A stretch of DNA of 64,000 nt from Colwellia sp. (GTDB lineage Bacteria > Pseudomonadota > Gammaproteobacteria > Enterobacterales > Alteromonadaceae), in assembly GCA_013215385.1 (NCBI GenBank), contig JABSOY010000009.1, forward strand, positions 1 to 64,000, written 5' to 3'. The translations under genes and the position numbers were made by a program. The notes under the pieces are model-generated. The model made no database searches and had not been told where the DNA came from. It saw only the letters and a list, made by a program, of their open reading frames with translations. This document shows, in pieces, positions 8,668 through 20,758 of this stretch. Within the stretch, counting starts at the first letter, position 1, and the number at the start of each line of letters is the position of its first letter.

Positions 8668-9909
8668 TTACGCCATGTAATTTTCAGGTAACTCTAATGC
8701 AGCAACACCTGAGTCAACTGCAGCCTTTGCGACCGCATAAGCTACTCGCCCACATAAACGTGGATCCATTGGTTTTGGAATAATGTAGCCTTTACCAAAA
8801 GTTAAGCTAGTTTCACAGCTTGCATCAAGTACCTCTTGCAATACGGGTTCTTTGGCCAATTCACGAATAGCATGTACGGCTGCTACTTTCATTTCATCAT
8901 TAATTCTTCTGGCTCGTACATCCAGTGCACCACGGAAAATAAAAGGGAAACATAAAACATTATTCACTTGATTCGGATAATCAGAACGCCCAGTAGCAAT
9001 AATAAGATCATCACGAGCAGAGAGCGCTAATTCAGGTTTTATTTCAGGGTCTGGATTAGAGCAAGCAAAAATAATCGGGTTATCTGCCATTAATTTAACA
9101 TTTTCAACTGACAAAACGTTAGGACCAGAAACACCAATAAAGACATCAGCACCATCAATGACATCTTCTAAAGTACGTTTATCAGTATTGTTAGCAAATA
9201 AGCGCTTATATTCATTTAAATCATCACGGCGCGTGTGAATAACACCTTTTGTATCGAGCATATATATTTTTTCACGTTGCGCTCCACACTTTAATAACAG
9301 TTCCATACAGGCAATGGCTGCAGCTCCAGCTCCCATGCAAACGATGTTTGCATGTTTGATATTCTTGCCTTGAATCTCTAAGGCATTAAGCATAGCGGCT
9401 GCAGTAACAATGGCTGTACCATGTTGGTCGTCGTGAAAAACGGGGATTTTACAACGTTCAATCAAGGCTTTTTCAATCGCAAAACATTCTGGCGCTTTAA
9501 TATCTTCTAAATTAATACCGCCGAAGCTATCAGCAATATTAGCAACAGTGTTAACAAATTCTTCGACCGTTTTGTGTTTCACTTCGATATCGAATGAATT
9601 GATGTTTGCAAAGCGTTTGAATAACAATGCCTTACCTTCCATAACAGGTTTTGATGCCATACCGCCTAAATTGCCCAAACCAAGGATAGCAGTACCATTA
9701 GTAATAACGGCCACGCAATTACCTTTACCGGTATATTTGTATACATCATCAGGGTTCTCAGCAATTGCACGTACTGGCTCAGCAACACCTGGACTGTATG
9801 CTAATGATAGATCTAGGCTAGTTTCAGCAGAAGTGGTGAGTTCAACGCTAATTTTACCCGGTGTAGGGAATTGGTGATAATCAAGTGCTTGTTGGCGAAA
9901 ATCTGTCAT
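8668..9909 (-). CDS. NAD(P)-dependent malic enzyme, short form
   Basis: Malic enzyme converts malate to pyruvate and CO2 with reduction of NAD(P). The order of motifs is that of the MaeB-type N-terminal module: LAYSPGVAEPVRAI, TNGTAILGLGNLG, HDDQHGTAIVTAAAMLNAL for metal and substrate, then the Rossmann motif GAGAAAIACMELL and CSNPDPEI. At 413 residues it lacks the phosphotransacetylase-like C-terminal half of E. coli MaeB, as is usual for the short enzymes of Alteromonadales and Vibrio. AGGA seven bases before the ATG supports the start. The cofactor (NAD or NADP) cannot be decided from sequence reading alone. Confidence 0.92.
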   Translation of the reverse strand: MTDFRQQALDYHQFPTPGKISVELTTSAETSLDLSLAYSPGVAEPVRAIAENPDDVYKYTGKGNCVAVITNGTAILGLGNLGGMASKPVMEGKALLFKRFANINSFDIEVKHKTVEEFVNTVANIADSFGGINLEDIKAPECFAIEKALIERCKIPVFHDDQHGTAIVTAAAMLNALEIQGKNIKHANIVCMGAGAAAIACMELLLKCGAQREKIYMLDTKGVIHTRRDDLNEYKRLFANNTDKRTLEDVIDGADVFIGVSGPNVLSVENVKLMADNPIIFACSNPDPEIKPELALSARDDLIIATGRSDYPNQVNNVLCFPFIFRGALDVRARRINDEMKVAAVHAIRELAKEPVLQEVLDASCETSLTFGKGYIIPKPMDPRLCGRVAYAVAKAAVDSGVAALELPENYMA

Positions 9910-10411
9910 GGTGATGTCCTGTGCGTTAGGGTGTGGTTTGTTGTTTTAATTTGCCTGGTATGTTTTTTATTATTTTTATATTCGGCATTCGTATATATAG
10001 TATTGTAATAATGCTTGATGTTCCAAAGCTATTTTTATATAAAACAGTCCTATAAGCTATAGTCAACATACTCTTAGCATACAGTTAATGCACATCACAA
10101 AACTAAATATTCGCTATATTGCGTTAACTATTCACCACTCTTTCCTAAACAGCTAATTAATTTCTTTAATCGATTATTTTTTAATTTCAACTTACTGACT
10201 TTTACCTCAAATATAACGACGTTTGCTACGATATTTTACTTTAACAATTTATCTGTATTGAAATTCATCTACTTTTATAATGCTTTTATTCTTCTCCCTG
10301 TGCATTTATATTCAAATAGTTGTTTGAATATAATTTATTTCATGCAAAAAAAAACCACCTTAAAGGTGGTTTTTATGAAGTTATTTAAGATAAGTTATAA
10401 ACTATCTTTCA
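9910..10411. other. 502-bp noncoding stretch between the malic enzyme and purA genes
   Basis: No convincing reading frame is present. It must contain the minus-strand promoter of the malic enzyme gene at its left and carries the purA terminator at its right (10345-10375). A perfect 10-bp AT-rich inverted repeat, TATATTCAAA-N6-TTTGAATATA, lies at 10307-10332. The remainder is very AT-rich. I see no RNA gene I could defend. Confidence 0.6.
10345..10375 (-). terminator. Rho-independent terminator of purA
   Basis: The stem AACCACCT/AGGTGGTT with a three-base loop is followed on the minus strand by a run of about nine T. Confidence 0.9.
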
Positions 10412-11731
<1,320 letters not shown>

Positions 11732-11856
11732 TTAGGCGGGGATTTTATCAAAAAAAAAATCATAGTCCAAGTAATAAATGACTATTTTTACTGCTATTTT
11801 AAAATATTCATTTATCTAAAGGGCTTAGAAAAAAGTTTATTAAACAAATTACTAGA

Positions 11857-12042
11857 TTATTGGAGTAACCATAAAATAAATAACCCAAATATAATTAAAC
11901 TAACACCGATATTACGGATAGATGAAGTTGACTCTCCAGCTAATTTCAGTACATAGTTTCGCCATTTATTGGGGAAAAGAGCAGGAATTAAACCTTCAAT
12001 AATTAATGCGATAGCTAATGCCATGAATAATGTCTCTGCCAT
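11857..12042 (-). CDS. DUF2065 family small membrane protein (YjeT-like)
   Basis: This is a 61-residue protein with two hydrophobic helices (residues 2-22 and 43-60) joined by a basic loop. The motif LIIEGLIPALFPNKWR is characteristic of DUF2065. It sits between hflC and purA exactly as yjeT does in E. coli. The molecular role is not known. A strong terminator after hflC (12132-12159) means it needs its own promoter in the 90 bases before it. Confidence 0.85.
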   Translation of the reverse strand: MAETLFMALAIALIIEGLIPALFPNKWRNYVLKLAGESTSSIRNIGVSLIIFGLFILWLLQ

Positions 12043-12131
12043 CTTTTACTCTCTGATAAATAAGGATTGCGGTGTAATGACTAAATTCATTAAAATTTAA
12101 CAAAATCAATTAAAACCAAATTGCGGATACT

Positions 12132-12159
12132 AAAAAGCCATGACAAGTCATGGCTTTTT
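12132..12159 (-). terminator. Rho-independent terminator after hflC
   Basis: A perfect 13-bp stem AAAAAGCCATGAC/GTCATGGCTTTTT with a two-base loop lies 17 bases past the hflC stop. The end of the stem supplies the T-run on either strand. Confidence 0.9.
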
Positions 12160-12175
12160 CATTACAAACAGTTAG

Positions 12176-13063
12176 CTACTTTATTACTTTAGCGCCATTT
12201 TTTAAATAGTTAAAGAAATCACTATCGGGTTTAACCACTAATATATCGCTTTTACTACTGAAACTTTTTTCATAAGCTTGAAGACTACGGTAAAAGCTAA
12301 AGAACTCAGGATCTTGCCCGTATGAATCAGCATATACTTTAGCCGCTAAGGCATCACCTTCACCACGCATTTCCTGTGCTTCTTTTTGAGCGGTTGCTAA
12401 CATCACGGTTACTTTAGCATCAATCGTTGCACGAATAATCTCAGCTTGTTCTTGTCCCTGAGAACGATGTTCTTTGGCAACAGCTGTACGTTCTGCTCGC
12501 ATACGTTCGTAAATAGATGCACTGACTTCAGCAGGTAAATTAATTGCCTTAATACGTACATCAATAACTTCAATACCTAAGTCTTCACGACTACTTGCCG
12601 CGCTTGCTAGCGCCTTAGCCATAATAGAATTACGATCACCTGAAACGATTTCTTTAATAGTACGTGTACCAAACTCGTTACGTAGACCATTATTTACTTT
12701 TTGTTTCAAAAGTGCGCGAGCATTATCTACAGAGCCACCTGTACGCAAGTAATAGGTTGAAAAATCAACAATACGCCATTTTACAAATGAGTCGACAATT
12801 AAATCTTTTTTCTCAGAGGTAACAAAACGATCAGGAGTTTCATCAAGGGTTTGAATACGTGCGTCAAGTTTACGAACCGTGTTAATAAACGGAACCTTGA
12901 AATGTAAACCCGGTTCATATACTTTCATCTGCCCGCTGTCAGCGTCACGTTTTATTTTTGAAAATTCAAAAACAATGCCACGTTGACCTTCAAAAATAAT
13001 AAAAACAGAAGAAACCGTTAACACCAAAATTAATGCAATTGTTGCAATTATAAAGTTTTTCAT
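12176..13063 (-). CDS. hflC: FtsH protease modulator HflC
   Basis: The 295-residue protein has an N-terminal membrane anchor (residues 4-22) followed by an SPFH/band-7 domain in the periplasm (VFEFSKI, ARIQTLDETPDRFVTSEKKDL, DVRIKAINLP). HflC forms a large cage with HflK around the membrane protease FtsH and tunes its activity. It starts four bases after hflK, with GGGAG upstream. The C-terminal GQDPEFFSFYRSLQAYEKSF is the family's usual ending. Confidence 0.96.
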   Translation of the reverse strand: MKNFIIATIALILVLTVSSVFIIFEGQRGIVFEFSKIKRDADSGQMKVYEPGLHFKVPFINTVRKLDARIQTLDETPDRFVTSEKKDLIVDSFVKWRIVDFSTYYLRTGGSVDNARALLKQKVNNGLRNEFGTRTIKEIVSGDRNSIMAKALASAASSREDLGIEVIDVRIKAINLPAEVSASIYERMRAERTAVAKEHRSQGQEQAEIIRATIDAKVTVMLATAQKEAQEMRGEGDALAAKVYADSYGQDPEFFSFYRSLQAYEKSFSSKSDILVVKPDSDFFNYLKNGAKVIK

Positions 13064-13066
13064 TGC

Positions 13067-14212
13067 TTAATTTCTCCCGTTATTAAATCTGTCTGCACGC
13101 CCTGACAAAGCAGGAGCAGAACTTGACGTATTAATCGGTTGATTTATACGTGACTGACTTTGTGGCAAAGTGCGCTGGCCAGAAGACTGGTTTTGCATCA
13201 TTTTATCTAACGGTAAGTACATCATGTTATTACCACCTTCCACATCAACCATTACTTTACTGGTATTAGCGTAAACGCTTTCCATCGTTGATAAATACAT
13301 GCGCTGACGCGTAACTTCTGGCGCTGCGTGATATTCTGGTAATAATTTATTAAATTTAGCAACTTCACCTTGAGCATCTAATACTGTTTGCTGTTTATAC
13401 GCTAAGGCTTCTTGTTCCATACGTTTTACTCGGCCACGGGCGCGCGGTTCAATACCACGTTCATAAGCTTCAGCTTCACGTTTAAAACGAACTTCATCTT
13501 CTTGTGCTGAAATCGCATCATCAAAAGCGTCTTTTACTTCTTCAGGAGGACGTGCATCTTTAAAGTTAACGTCAACAACAATCAAACCTAAATTATAAGG
13601 AGCAATAATTTTATCGAGCTCTTGCCATACGTCTTGACGAACCTGTTCACGGCCGCTGGTTAAGATGTCATCCATTTTGGCATGACCAACAACATAACGT
13701 AAGGCACTGTCTAATGACTGGCTTAAACTGTCATCAGCATTAGTTACACTAAAGATGTAATTGCGCGGGTCAACAACACGATATTGTATTTGCATTTCTA
13801 CACGCACAACGTTTTCGTCTTGCGTCAGCATAAACCCAGCTGCAGGTAACACACGCGTTGTTTGAATATCTACAGGAATGATGCGTTCTGCAAATGTCCA
13901 CTTCCAACGTAAACCTGGCTCTACGGCTCCTGAATATTGACCAAAGCGTAACACGATACCTTGCTCTGCTTCTTTAATAGTATAGAAACCACTAAAACCA
14001 TACACGAGAATACCAACGATAAGTGCAATAACAAGACCGACACTCGATATGCCTTTCTTGCCGCCACCATTTGATGATTTACCACCAAAAATTCCGCCAA
14101 CTTTATTACCAATATCTTTTAGTAAATCGTCTAAGTCTGGTGGCCCTTGATTCTTGTCACCTTTCTTTTTCCAGGGGTCTTTATCATTATTCCCCGGTTC
14201 ATTCCACGCCAT
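13067..14212 (-). CDS. hflK: FtsH protease modulator HflK
   Basis: HflK partners HflC in regulating FtsH. The N-terminus MAWNEPGNNDKDPW is the family signature. A Gly-rich cytoplasmic segment follows, then a transmembrane helix (about residues 58-80), the SPFH domain (EQGIVLRFGQY onward), and a helical region ending in a Ser/Gln/Asn-rich tail. I start at the ATG at 14212, since GGAG lies six bases upstream. The in-frame GTG four codons earlier overlaps that site. It is the first gene of the hflK-hflC pair and follows hflX by 74 bases. Confidence 0.95.
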   Translation of the reverse strand: MAWNEPGNNDKDPWKKKGDKNQGPPDLDDLLKDIGNKVGGIFGGKSSNGGGKKGISSVGLVIALIVGILVYGFSGFYTIKEAEQGIVLRFGQYSGAVEPGLRWKWTFAERIIPVDIQTTRVLPAAGFMLTQDENVVRVEMQIQYRVVDPRNYIFSVTNADDSLSQSLDSALRYVVGHAKMDDILTSGREQVRQDVWQELDKIIAPYNLGLIVVDVNFKDARPPEEVKDAFDDAISAQEDEVRFKREAEAYERGIEPRARGRVKRMEQEALAYKQQTVLDAQGEVAKFNKLLPEYHAAPEVTRQRMYLSTMESVYANTSKVMVDVEGGNNMMYLPLDKMMQNQSSGQRTLPQSQSRINQPINTSSSAPALSGRADRFNNGRN

Positions 14213-14286
14213 GGTCTTCTCCACTTACGGTAAGTTTAAATAAGTTCTAAACTGATTTCACTCAATTACGGTAATATATCAGTCTG

Positions 14287-15573
14287 TTAACGTTCAATAA
14301 AGCCTTCTATATCAGCTTCATTGAGTTTAATTAGTCTATTCCATTCTCTTGCTGGTAATTTTATCTCTAATAAACAGTTTCCATGTTCATCATAACTTTC
14401 TTTATCAATACAATTTAACTGATAAAACACGCCACGAATTTTACCTGCTTCAGGTGGTAAACATAAGTGATGCTTAACTATTTCTCTTCCTAAGCGTTCA
14501 GCTAAGGCTTGAAAAAGCAAATCGATACCCAAACCTTGTTGAGCTGACAACCAGACTCTAATCGGTAAACCCATATCGTCTCGATCTATTCGAGGTTGAA
14601 TATTTTCTAGGGCATCTATTTTGTTACAAATTAATAATTGCGGGACTTCACCTGCAGCAATTTCTTTTAATACCGCTTCAACTTGCTCAATATTTTCAGT
14701 GCGCCGCTCGTCGGAAACATCAATAACATGCAGTAATAATTCAGCTTCACGAGTTTCTGTTAGCGTTGCTTTAAATGCCGCGACCAGATCATGGGGTAAA
14801 TGACGAATAAAGCCTACGGTGTCAGCTAAAATTGCTCGCCCCACATCTTCAATTTCAATTTTTCGCAAGGTTGGATCTAAAGTAGCAAAAAGTTGATCCG
14901 CCGCATATACATTTGCCTGCGTTATTTTGTTAAATAATGTAGATTTACCTGCATTGGTATAACCAACTAGAGAGATCGTAGGTATTTCAGCACGATTTCT
15001 TGCTCGTCGTCCCTGTTGTCGTTGTTTTTCAACTCTTGCCAAGCGCTTACGAATATTGACCATACGATCACGCAATAATCGTCTATCTGTTTCTAACTGC
15101 GTCTCGCCTGGGCCACGAAGTCCAATTCCCCCTTTTTGTCTTTCAAGGTGAGTCCAACCACGGATCAATCGAGTACTCATATGACGAAGTTGAGCTAATT
15201 CAACCTGCAACTTGCCTTCATGAGTACGGGCTCGTTGTGCAAAAATATCCAAAATAAGCGTGGTACGGTCAACAACCCTACATTTACACAAGGCTTCAAT
15301 ATTCTTTTCTTGTGACGGTGAAAGTGCATGATTAAAGAGCACAACGTCTGCTTGATAAAGAGAGACTGCTTCAGCGACTTCTTCAGCTTTGCCGCTACCG
15401 ACAAAAAATTTGATATGGGGAGTATTACGCTTACCTGTAATTACCGTAAGTGCATTAATACCCGCGGAACTTACAAGCATTTCAAATTCTTGTAAGTCTT
15501 CGCGTGCATTTTCATCAGGGAAATCAAGGTGAACAAGTATCGCTTGTTCACCAGCTTCATAACGATCAAACAA
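14287..15573 (-). CDS. hflX: Ribosome-associated GTPase HflX
   Basis: HflX is an OBG-HflX GTPase that splits stalled ribosomes after stress. The N-terminal HflX domain contains GSGKAEE, and the linker contains [14 protein letters not shown] and [12 protein letters not shown]. The G domain has [12 protein letters not shown] (P-loop), DTVGFI and CNKID. The 428-residue length is standard. The start codon is TTG, as in E. coli hflX, giving [11 protein letters not shown]. It lies between hfq and hflK, the conserved gammaproteobacterial order. Confidence 0.96.
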   Translation of the reverse strand: MFDRYEAGEQAILVHLDFPDENAREDLQEFEMLVSSAGINALTVITGKRNTPHIKFFVGSGKAEEVAEAVSLYQADVVLFNHALSPSQEKNIEALCKCRVVDRTTLILDIFAQRARTHEGKLQVELAQLRHMSTRLIRGWTHLERQKGGIGLRGPGETQLETDRRLLRDRMVNIRKRLARVEKQRQQGRRARNRAEIPTISLVGYTNAGKSTLFNKITQANVYAADQLFATLDPTLRKIEIEDVGRAILADTVGFIRHLPHDLVAAFKATLTETREAELLLHVIDVSDERRTENIEQVEAVLKEIAAGEVPQLLICNKIDALENIQPRIDRDDMGLPIRVWLSAQQGLGIDLLFQALAERLGREIVKHHLCLPPEAGKIRGVFYQLNCIDKESYDEHGNCLLEIKLPAREWNRLIKLNEADIEGFIER

Positions 15574-15661
15574 TTAAGTAGTACCTATAAACTAAATAAC
15601 TATACCAAAATAGACTTTCGGCGAATAAATATTTGGCCTATAACCAAACTCAATGAAATCA

Positions 15662-15919
15662 TTAATCTTGTTGTTCCTGATTATAGTCACCGGATTGCGG
15701 TACCGGCATAGTCGTTACTGCCCGTGAAGGAACAACTGTTGAAATGGCATGTTTATAAACCATTTGACTTACTGTATTTTTAAGTAAGATAACGAACTGA
15801 TCAAATGACTCTACTTGTCCTTGTAATTTTATGCCATTAACTAAATAAATTGCTACTGGAATGCGATCACGACGTAAAGCATTCAAAAATGGGTCTTGTA
15901 AAGATTGCCCCTTTGCCAT
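15662..15919 (-). CDS. hfq: RNA chaperone Hfq
   Basis: Hfq is the hexameric Sm-like protein that pairs small RNAs with messages. The N-terminal [14 protein letters not shown], Sm1 ([22 protein letters not shown]) and Sm2 ([12 protein letters not shown]) are essentially identical to the E. coli core. The C-terminal tail is short (about 20 residues, Gln/Asp-rich), giving 85 residues against 102 in E. coli. The gene is flanked by miaA and hflX. AGGGG precedes the ATG. Confidence 0.98.
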   Translation of the reverse strand: MAKGQSLQDPFLNALRRDRIPVAIYLVNGIKLQGQVESFDQFVILLKNTVSQMVYKHAISTVVPSRAVTTMPVPQSGDYNQEQQD

Positions 15920-16019
15920 TGTTTGGCCCCTTTTTTGTTATTTTTGATTAAAGTATTGTTCTAATGTATGCATAAAGCTAGTTAGCTACTATGCAACTGT
16001 TTTTATTATACATCAAGGT

Positions 16020-16985
16020 TTAAAGTTTGCTCACTTCAGATAAAATTAGTTGTAAATTATTTTCGTCTTCCATATGCAACCATTGTAAATTTGGCCAATT
16101 TCTCAACCAAGTAAGCTGTCTTTTCGCTAACTGGCGAGTAGCACAGATCCCCTTGAATACCATTTCGTCATGGTCTACTTCATTATCTAAGTATTGCCAC
16201 ATTTGTCGATAGCCGACACAACGTATGGATGGTAAATTTTCATGTAAGTCATCACGCTGTTTAAGCTTAACAACTTCGCTTTTAAAATCTTGTGCGATCA
16301 TTTGCTTAAAACGCAGCTCAATTCGTGCATGTAAGTCTTTGCGCTCTTTCGGTGCTATTGCAAATTGTAAAACATCACCGCTAAGTTGCTGACCTTTAAC
16401 TTTCGTTAATTCAGTCATACTTTTACCAGTAATACGATAAACTTCCAATGCACGCATTAAGCGTTGTGGATCATTTTGATGAATACGCTCAGCAGAAACC
16501 GGGTCAACATCCGCTAATTGCTGATGCAGATATGCCCAACCGTGCTCACTCGCTTCATTTTCAATTACTTGGCGTATTTCAGTATTTGCTGATGGCAAAG
16601 GCGAAATGCCATCGATTAAGCTCTTGAAGTACATCATAGTACCGCCTACCAGCAAAGGTATACGGTTATTCGCTCTAATCTTTTCAATTTCAGCTAATGC
16701 ATCTCGACAAAAGTCAGCGGCTGAGTAGCTTTCACTGGCATCAATTAAATCAATTAATCGATGCGGATACTTAGCGAGTTCTGCTGCGGTCGGTTTGGCT
16801 GTGCCTATGTTCATCTCTCGATAAACTAATGCAGAATCAACACTGATAATATCGCAAGGTAAGGCATCATGAAGTGCCATCGCTAATGCCGTTTTACCTG
16901 AGGCAGTAGGTCCCATTAAACAAATTACTGGCGGTAATTTACTTTGTTTCGCGTCAATACTCGGTATTAATAAGGATTCAGACAT
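16020..16985 (-). CDS. miaA: tRNA dimethylallyltransferase MiaA
   Basis: MiaA prenylates A37 of tRNAs reading UNN codons. The P-loop [11 protein letters not shown] is near residue 25. [44 protein letters not shown] and the C-terminal [12 protein letters not shown] and [13 protein letters not shown] are family hallmarks. Only 7 bases separate it from the mutL stop, so the two are probably translated from one message. The length of 321 residues is normal. Confidence 0.96.
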   Translation of the reverse strand: MSESLLIPSIDAKQSKLPPVICLMGPTASGKTALAMALHDALPCDIISVDSALVYREMNIGTAKPTAAELAKYPHRLIDLIDASESYSAADFCRDALAEIEKIRANNRIPLLVGGTMMYFKSLIDGISPLPSANTEIRQVIENEASEHGWAYLHQQLADVDPVSAERIHQNDPQRLMRALEVYRITGKSMTELTKVKGQQLSGDVLQFAIAPKERKDLHARIELRFKQMIAQDFKSEVVKLKQRDDLHENLPSIRCVGYRQMWQYLDNEVDHDEMVFKGICATRQLAKRQLTWLRNWPNLQWLHMEDENNLQLILSEVSKL

Positions 16986-16992
16986 GAATTCA

Positions 16993-18882
16993 TTAGGTGT
17001 TAGTTAACTTCGTTATAGCTGATGTAAGGTCTACTTCCACAGAATTCAAGCGTAACACCTGTTCAAATGATGAATTATATTGCTGTTCAGCTGCGATTAA
17101 TAAGCCTTTCGCTTGTTGCAGAGAGTACTCCTGTGCCACCAATAACCCTGCAAAGGCCTGCTGCCAATCATTATCAGCTAAATTAACATCTTCATCATTT
17201 AGATTTATCATTAAGCTTTTTAATAATTGCGTAAAGCTAAAATTAACATCTTTATTCCGTAACAATGCAGGAAACTGCCGTATTTGGACACTAGTTTTAC
17301 CTAGCACGGTCAAAACGATACCGAGTTTGACTAAATATTCTTGCTGGTTTTCAACAAAGTTTATCTGCTGCTGCGTTAAGGATATTTTTAACGGCAGTAA
17401 AAGCGGCTGACTGACAAAGTCTTGCTGCCAACGTTTTTCCATTTCAATCAACTTAAGCGCTAATTCTACTTTATTAAGCGCTAATAAATTCAGTTTATCG
17501 TCAAGCATAATCAGAGCATATTTTTCATCAATGACTTTAATTAGCTTTGATGTTTCACTGCTCATTGCTAGTTGAACTTCCGAGTCAGTACTGTTTCCCT
17601 GCGAAAGCGGTGTCATTAATTTTTGATATGCTTGAGCTGCATTACGGCTAACTTGATTATTGGCATGTGTATACGAAGCATGCTTTTGCTGGTTATTACT
17701 TTCATATGGCTGGGCAACATCGGTAACTTTCGATAACGGCTTAATATAATCTCTTGTTGCTTGGTGCGCATGAGTATGCACTTCATCCTGGCTTTGTTGT
17801 GTATATTCAACGGGATTAACCGATGTTCTAGCTTGTGTAAAATCAGCTGTAGGATTTTCAGTATCAGAGTGAAAATCACCGGTAATGTTGTCGCTCAAGG
17901 CTTTATGACAAACAGAATAAATAAAATCATGAATATAACGGCCTTGATGAAAACGTACTTCATGTTTTGCTGGGTGAACATTAACGTCGACTTCTCGAAC
18001 ATCAAGCGTTAAAAAAAGTACAAATGCTGGATAAGTATCGCTAGGCAACATGTCACTATAAGCTTGACGTATAGCATGATTAATTAATTTATCCCGCATC
18101 ATCCGGCCATTAACGTAGCTAAAACACAAATCATTTTGATTACGTGAAAAGCTGGGTAACCCTACCCATCCCGATAAATGTAAATCTCCATGCTGACAAT
18201 CAATTTCTAAGGCGTGATCAATAAATTTTTGTCCACAAATTTGAGCAATACGTTTACTGTGTTGGCTTTTATTAGCAGCGGCTTTAAAGTGCTTTATAAC
18301 TTTATGGTTATGCGACAAAATAAAACTAACATCGAAACGCGCTAGTGCCATACGTTTGATAACTTCTTCAATATGTGAAAATTCAGTTTTTTCTGTGCGC
18401 ATGAACTTGCGCCTTGCTGGTGTATTGAAAAACAAATCGACAACGTCAATCGTTGTACCATTTGGGTGAGCTGCAGGCTGTAATGTTACTGCCATATCTC
18501 GCCCTTCAGCGATTGCTTGCCAAGCAGATTCTTGTTGAACAGGTTTTGAGGTCAATGTTAAACGAGCAACAGAACTAATACTGGCAAGCGCTTCACCACG
18601 AAAGCCTAAGCTACAAATACCTTCTAAGTCCGTTAAATTTTTAATTTTACTGGTCGCATGACGACTTAACGCTAACGATAATTCACTTTCAGGAATACCT
18701 GAGCCATTATCAGTGATACGAATGCGTTTTGCGCCGCCTTTTTCGATATCTATTTTAATGGTAGTGGCGCCAGCATCTAGGCTATTTTCAACTAACTCTT
18801 TAACGACAGATGAAGGCCGCTCTACCACTTCGCCAGCGGCAATTTGGTTAGCAAGACGTGCAGGAAGAATTTCTATGGTCAT
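16993..18882 (-). CDS. mutL: DNA mismatch repair protein MutL
   Basis: MutL couples MutS mismatch recognition to MutH/UvrD. The N-terminal GHKL ATPase has all three motifs: [11 protein letters not shown] (ATP/Mg site), DNGSGI and [11 protein letters not shown], followed by [10 protein letters not shown] and the [13 protein letters not shown] segment of the transducer domain. A low-complexity His/Gln/Ser-rich linker spans about residues 340-440, and the dimerisation domain ends the 629 residues. No DQHAAxER-type endonuclease motif is apparent at the C-terminal domain start, as in E. coli MutL and consistent with a MutH-using system. Confidence 0.96.
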   Translation of the reverse strand: MTIEILPARLANQIAAGEVVERPSSVVKELVENSLDAGATTIKIDIEKGGAKRIRITDNGSGIPESELSLALSRHATSKIKNLTDLEGICSLGFRGEALASISSVARLTLTSKPVQQESAWQAIAEGRDMAVTLQPAAHPNGTTIDVVDLFFNTPARRKFMRTEKTEFSHIEEVIKRMALARFDVSFILSHNHKVIKHFKAAANKSQHSKRIAQICGQKFIDHALEIDCQHGDLHLSGWVGLPSFSRNQNDLCFSYVNGRMMRDKLINHAIRQAYSDMLPSDTYPAFVLFLTLDVREVDVNVHPAKHEVRFHQGRYIHDFIYSVCHKALSDNITGDFHSDTENPTADFTQARTSVNPVEYTQQSQDEVHTHAHQATRDYIKPLSKVTDVAQPYESNNQQKHASYTHANNQVSRNAAQAYQKLMTPLSQGNSTDSEVQLAMSSETSKLIKVIDEKYALIMLDDKLNLLALNKVELALKLIEMEKRWQQDFVSQPLLLPLKISLTQQQINFVENQQEYLVKLGIVLTVLGKTSVQIRQFPALLRNKDVNFSFTQLLKSLMINLNDEDVNLADNDWQQAFAGLLVAQEYSLQQAKGLLIAAEQQYNSSFEQVLRLNSVEVDLTSAITKLTNT

Positions 18883-18914
18883 AGGTTTTTATTATTTACA
18901 GTGGGGTCTTAACA

Positions 18915-20219
18915 TTAATCGGCACGGGGTATTGTCAGTGTTTGCCCAATACGAACAGTGTTCGAGGTTAGATTATTCTCGGTTTTTAATTGTCCAACAG
19001 AAATATTATAACGTTGCGCAACCACGGACAAAGACTCGCCACGGGTTACTTTATGTTGACGTTGTACAATTGACGCATAATAAGTTCCCATCGGAGGGCG
19101 CGATAAAAAATAACCTTTGATGCCATTAAATATGCCTTTCGCCAATTTTTTTTGATGTATGCTTGAATTAAGGTTTTTCTCTTCTTGATGATTAGAAATA
19201 AAGCCTGTCTCGACCAAAATTGAAGGGATATCTGACGATTTTAAGACACCAAAATTACCCTGCTGTGGTATTTTTTTATGCATTTTGGTTATTTTTTTTA
19301 ACTGCTTAATGACATTATTTGCCATCTGAATACTAACACCTTGGGTATGATCTTTATTCATATCCGCTAACGTTTTGGCCAAATTATCATCACGAGTATT
19401 TTTAATCACGCCACCACCACCACCTAATAACTCAGAATTTTTAGCCCGGTTGCGTAGCCATTTTGCCATTTCTGACTCTACCCGTTTATGTGATACCACC
19501 CAAACAGAAGCGCCATTAGGCTGTGAGGTACGATAAGCGTCAGCATGAATTGAGACTAAGAAGTCGACCTGGTTCTTACGAGCAATCTCACTACGGCGAC
19601 CAACAGAAACGTAATAATCTCCGGTACGCATTAAGACCGCTTTCATACCTTTTTCGGCATTAATATAACCCGCGAGTTTTTTGGCTATAGCCAAAGTCAC
19701 TCGTTTTTCATAAGTGCCTTTTCCGCCAATAGAACCTGGGTCTTCACCACCGTGCCCAGCATCAATACCAATAACAATATTACGTTTATTATTTTTAGGA
19801 ATGTGGATTCGTTTCGCTATTTTTTTTTGATCAAACAGGTCAATAACTAAACGGTTACCATATTGGCCTGCGGGTGCTAAAGGAAAAACAGCCAGCTGAT
19901 AATTACTAGCAAGTTCTAGCACTAAACGCGTTGTACCTTTGGTTTTTGATTTACTGGTACGAATAAGCTTAATGCGTTTATCTTTGTTCAATAAGTTTTT
20001 AAAAGAAACATTATTGCTGCTATTTTTAAAATCAATGACCAGACGCTGAGGATTTTTTAAACTAAAATATTTGTAATCAGGTTTTTTGCTTAGATCAAAA
20101 ACAATACGAGTATTTTCAGGCGCTGGCCAAACACGAACACCATCAATACTATTGCCATAGGCAGGAAATAAAATCCCGGCGAGTAATAATACGGCTAATA
20201 ATAACAATCGTATGTTCAT
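18915..20219 (-). CDS. amiB: N-acetylmuramoyl-L-alanine amidase AmiB, with LysM domain
   Basis: This exported amidase cuts septal peptidoglycan so that daughter cells separate. The order is a signal peptide (residues 1-20, ending PAYG), an AMIN domain (about 25-120), a zinc-dependent Amidase_3 domain (IGIDAGHGGEDPGS, a VSIHADA His, VETGFISN) and a C-terminal LysM module (VTRGESLSVVAQRY to GQTLTIPRAD). I use the ATG at 20219 with AGGA six bases upstream; an ATG five codons earlier has no such spacing. EnvC, the activator of this enzyme class, is encoded at 47214. Confidence 0.93.
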   Translation of the reverse strand: MNIRLLLLAVLLLAGILFPAYGNSIDGVRVWPAPENTRIVFDLSKKPDYKYFSLKNPQRLVIDFKNSSNNVSFKNLLNKDKRIKLIRTSKSKTKGTTRLVLELASNYQLAVFPLAPAGQYGNRLVIDLFDQKKIAKRIHIPKNNKRNIVIGIDAGHGGEDPGSIGGKGTYEKRVTLAIAKKLAGYINAEKGMKAVLMRTGDYYVSVGRRSEIARKNQVDFLVSIHADAYRTSQPNGASVWVVSHKRVESEMAKWLRNRAKNSELLGGGGGVIKNTRDDNLAKTLADMNKDHTQGVSIQMANNVIKQLKKITKMHKKIPQQGNFGVLKSSDIPSILVETGFISNHQEEKNLNSSIHQKKLAKGIFNGIKGYFLSRPPMGTYYASIVQRQHKVTRGESLSVVAQRYNISVGQLKTENNLTSNTVRIGQTLTIPRAD

Positions 20220-20249
20220 TAAATTTCCTAACATCTCTTTTTAGTTTTA

Positions 20250-20738
20250 CTAATAATCCGCAAGTTCGGCTAATACTTGTTCACCTAAAGCGGTTTTTGC
20301 TTGTACCGATAAGGTTCTTTGTTCATCACTATACGCTAAGTTGATTTGTAAATCAGGTGCCTTAATCATGCCTAGACCTTTTTCTGGCCACTCAATAAAA
20401 CAACAGCAATTATCGGCAAAATAATCACGAATCCCCATATACTCTAATTCTTCTGGATCAGATAAACGATATAAATCAAAGTGATATACTTGCCAGTCAT
20501 TTAACTCATAGGGTTCAACTAAAGTATAGGTTGGACTTTTGACATGGCCATTGTGTCCCATACCTTGCACGAAACCTCGTGTTAAGGTGGTTTTACCTGC
20601 GCCTAAATCACCATATAGATAAACCACAAGACCTTGCTTAAGTGAATTTTTAACAATATCAGCCAACTGTTTACCCATAGCTATCGTTGCTGACTCGTCT
20701 GTTAAATGGTAGTTTTTGTTTGTAAGTATTTCTTTCAT
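20250..20738 (-). CDS. tsaE: tRNA threonylcarbamoyladenosine biosynthesis ATPase TsaE
   Basis: TsaE is the small ATPase that works with TsaB/TsaD to make t6A37 in tRNA. The P-loop YGDLGAGKTTLTRGF is near residue 43, followed by SPTYTLVEPYE, HFDLYRL and FIEWPEKG, all standard for the family. The 162-residue length is typical. It sits between amiB (15 bases away) and nnr (20 bases away) in the conserved minus-strand operon. Confidence 0.96.
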   Translation of the reverse strand: MKEILTNKNYHLTDESATIAMGKQLADIVKNSLKQGLVVYLYGDLGAGKTTLTRGFVQGMGHNGHVKSPTYTLVEPYELNDWQVYHFDLYRLSDPEELEYMGIRDYFADNCCCFIEWPEKGLGMIKAPDLQINLAYSDEQRTLSVQAKTALGEQVLAELADY

Positions 20739-20758
20739 CGATTATTTTCTAAAGTTTA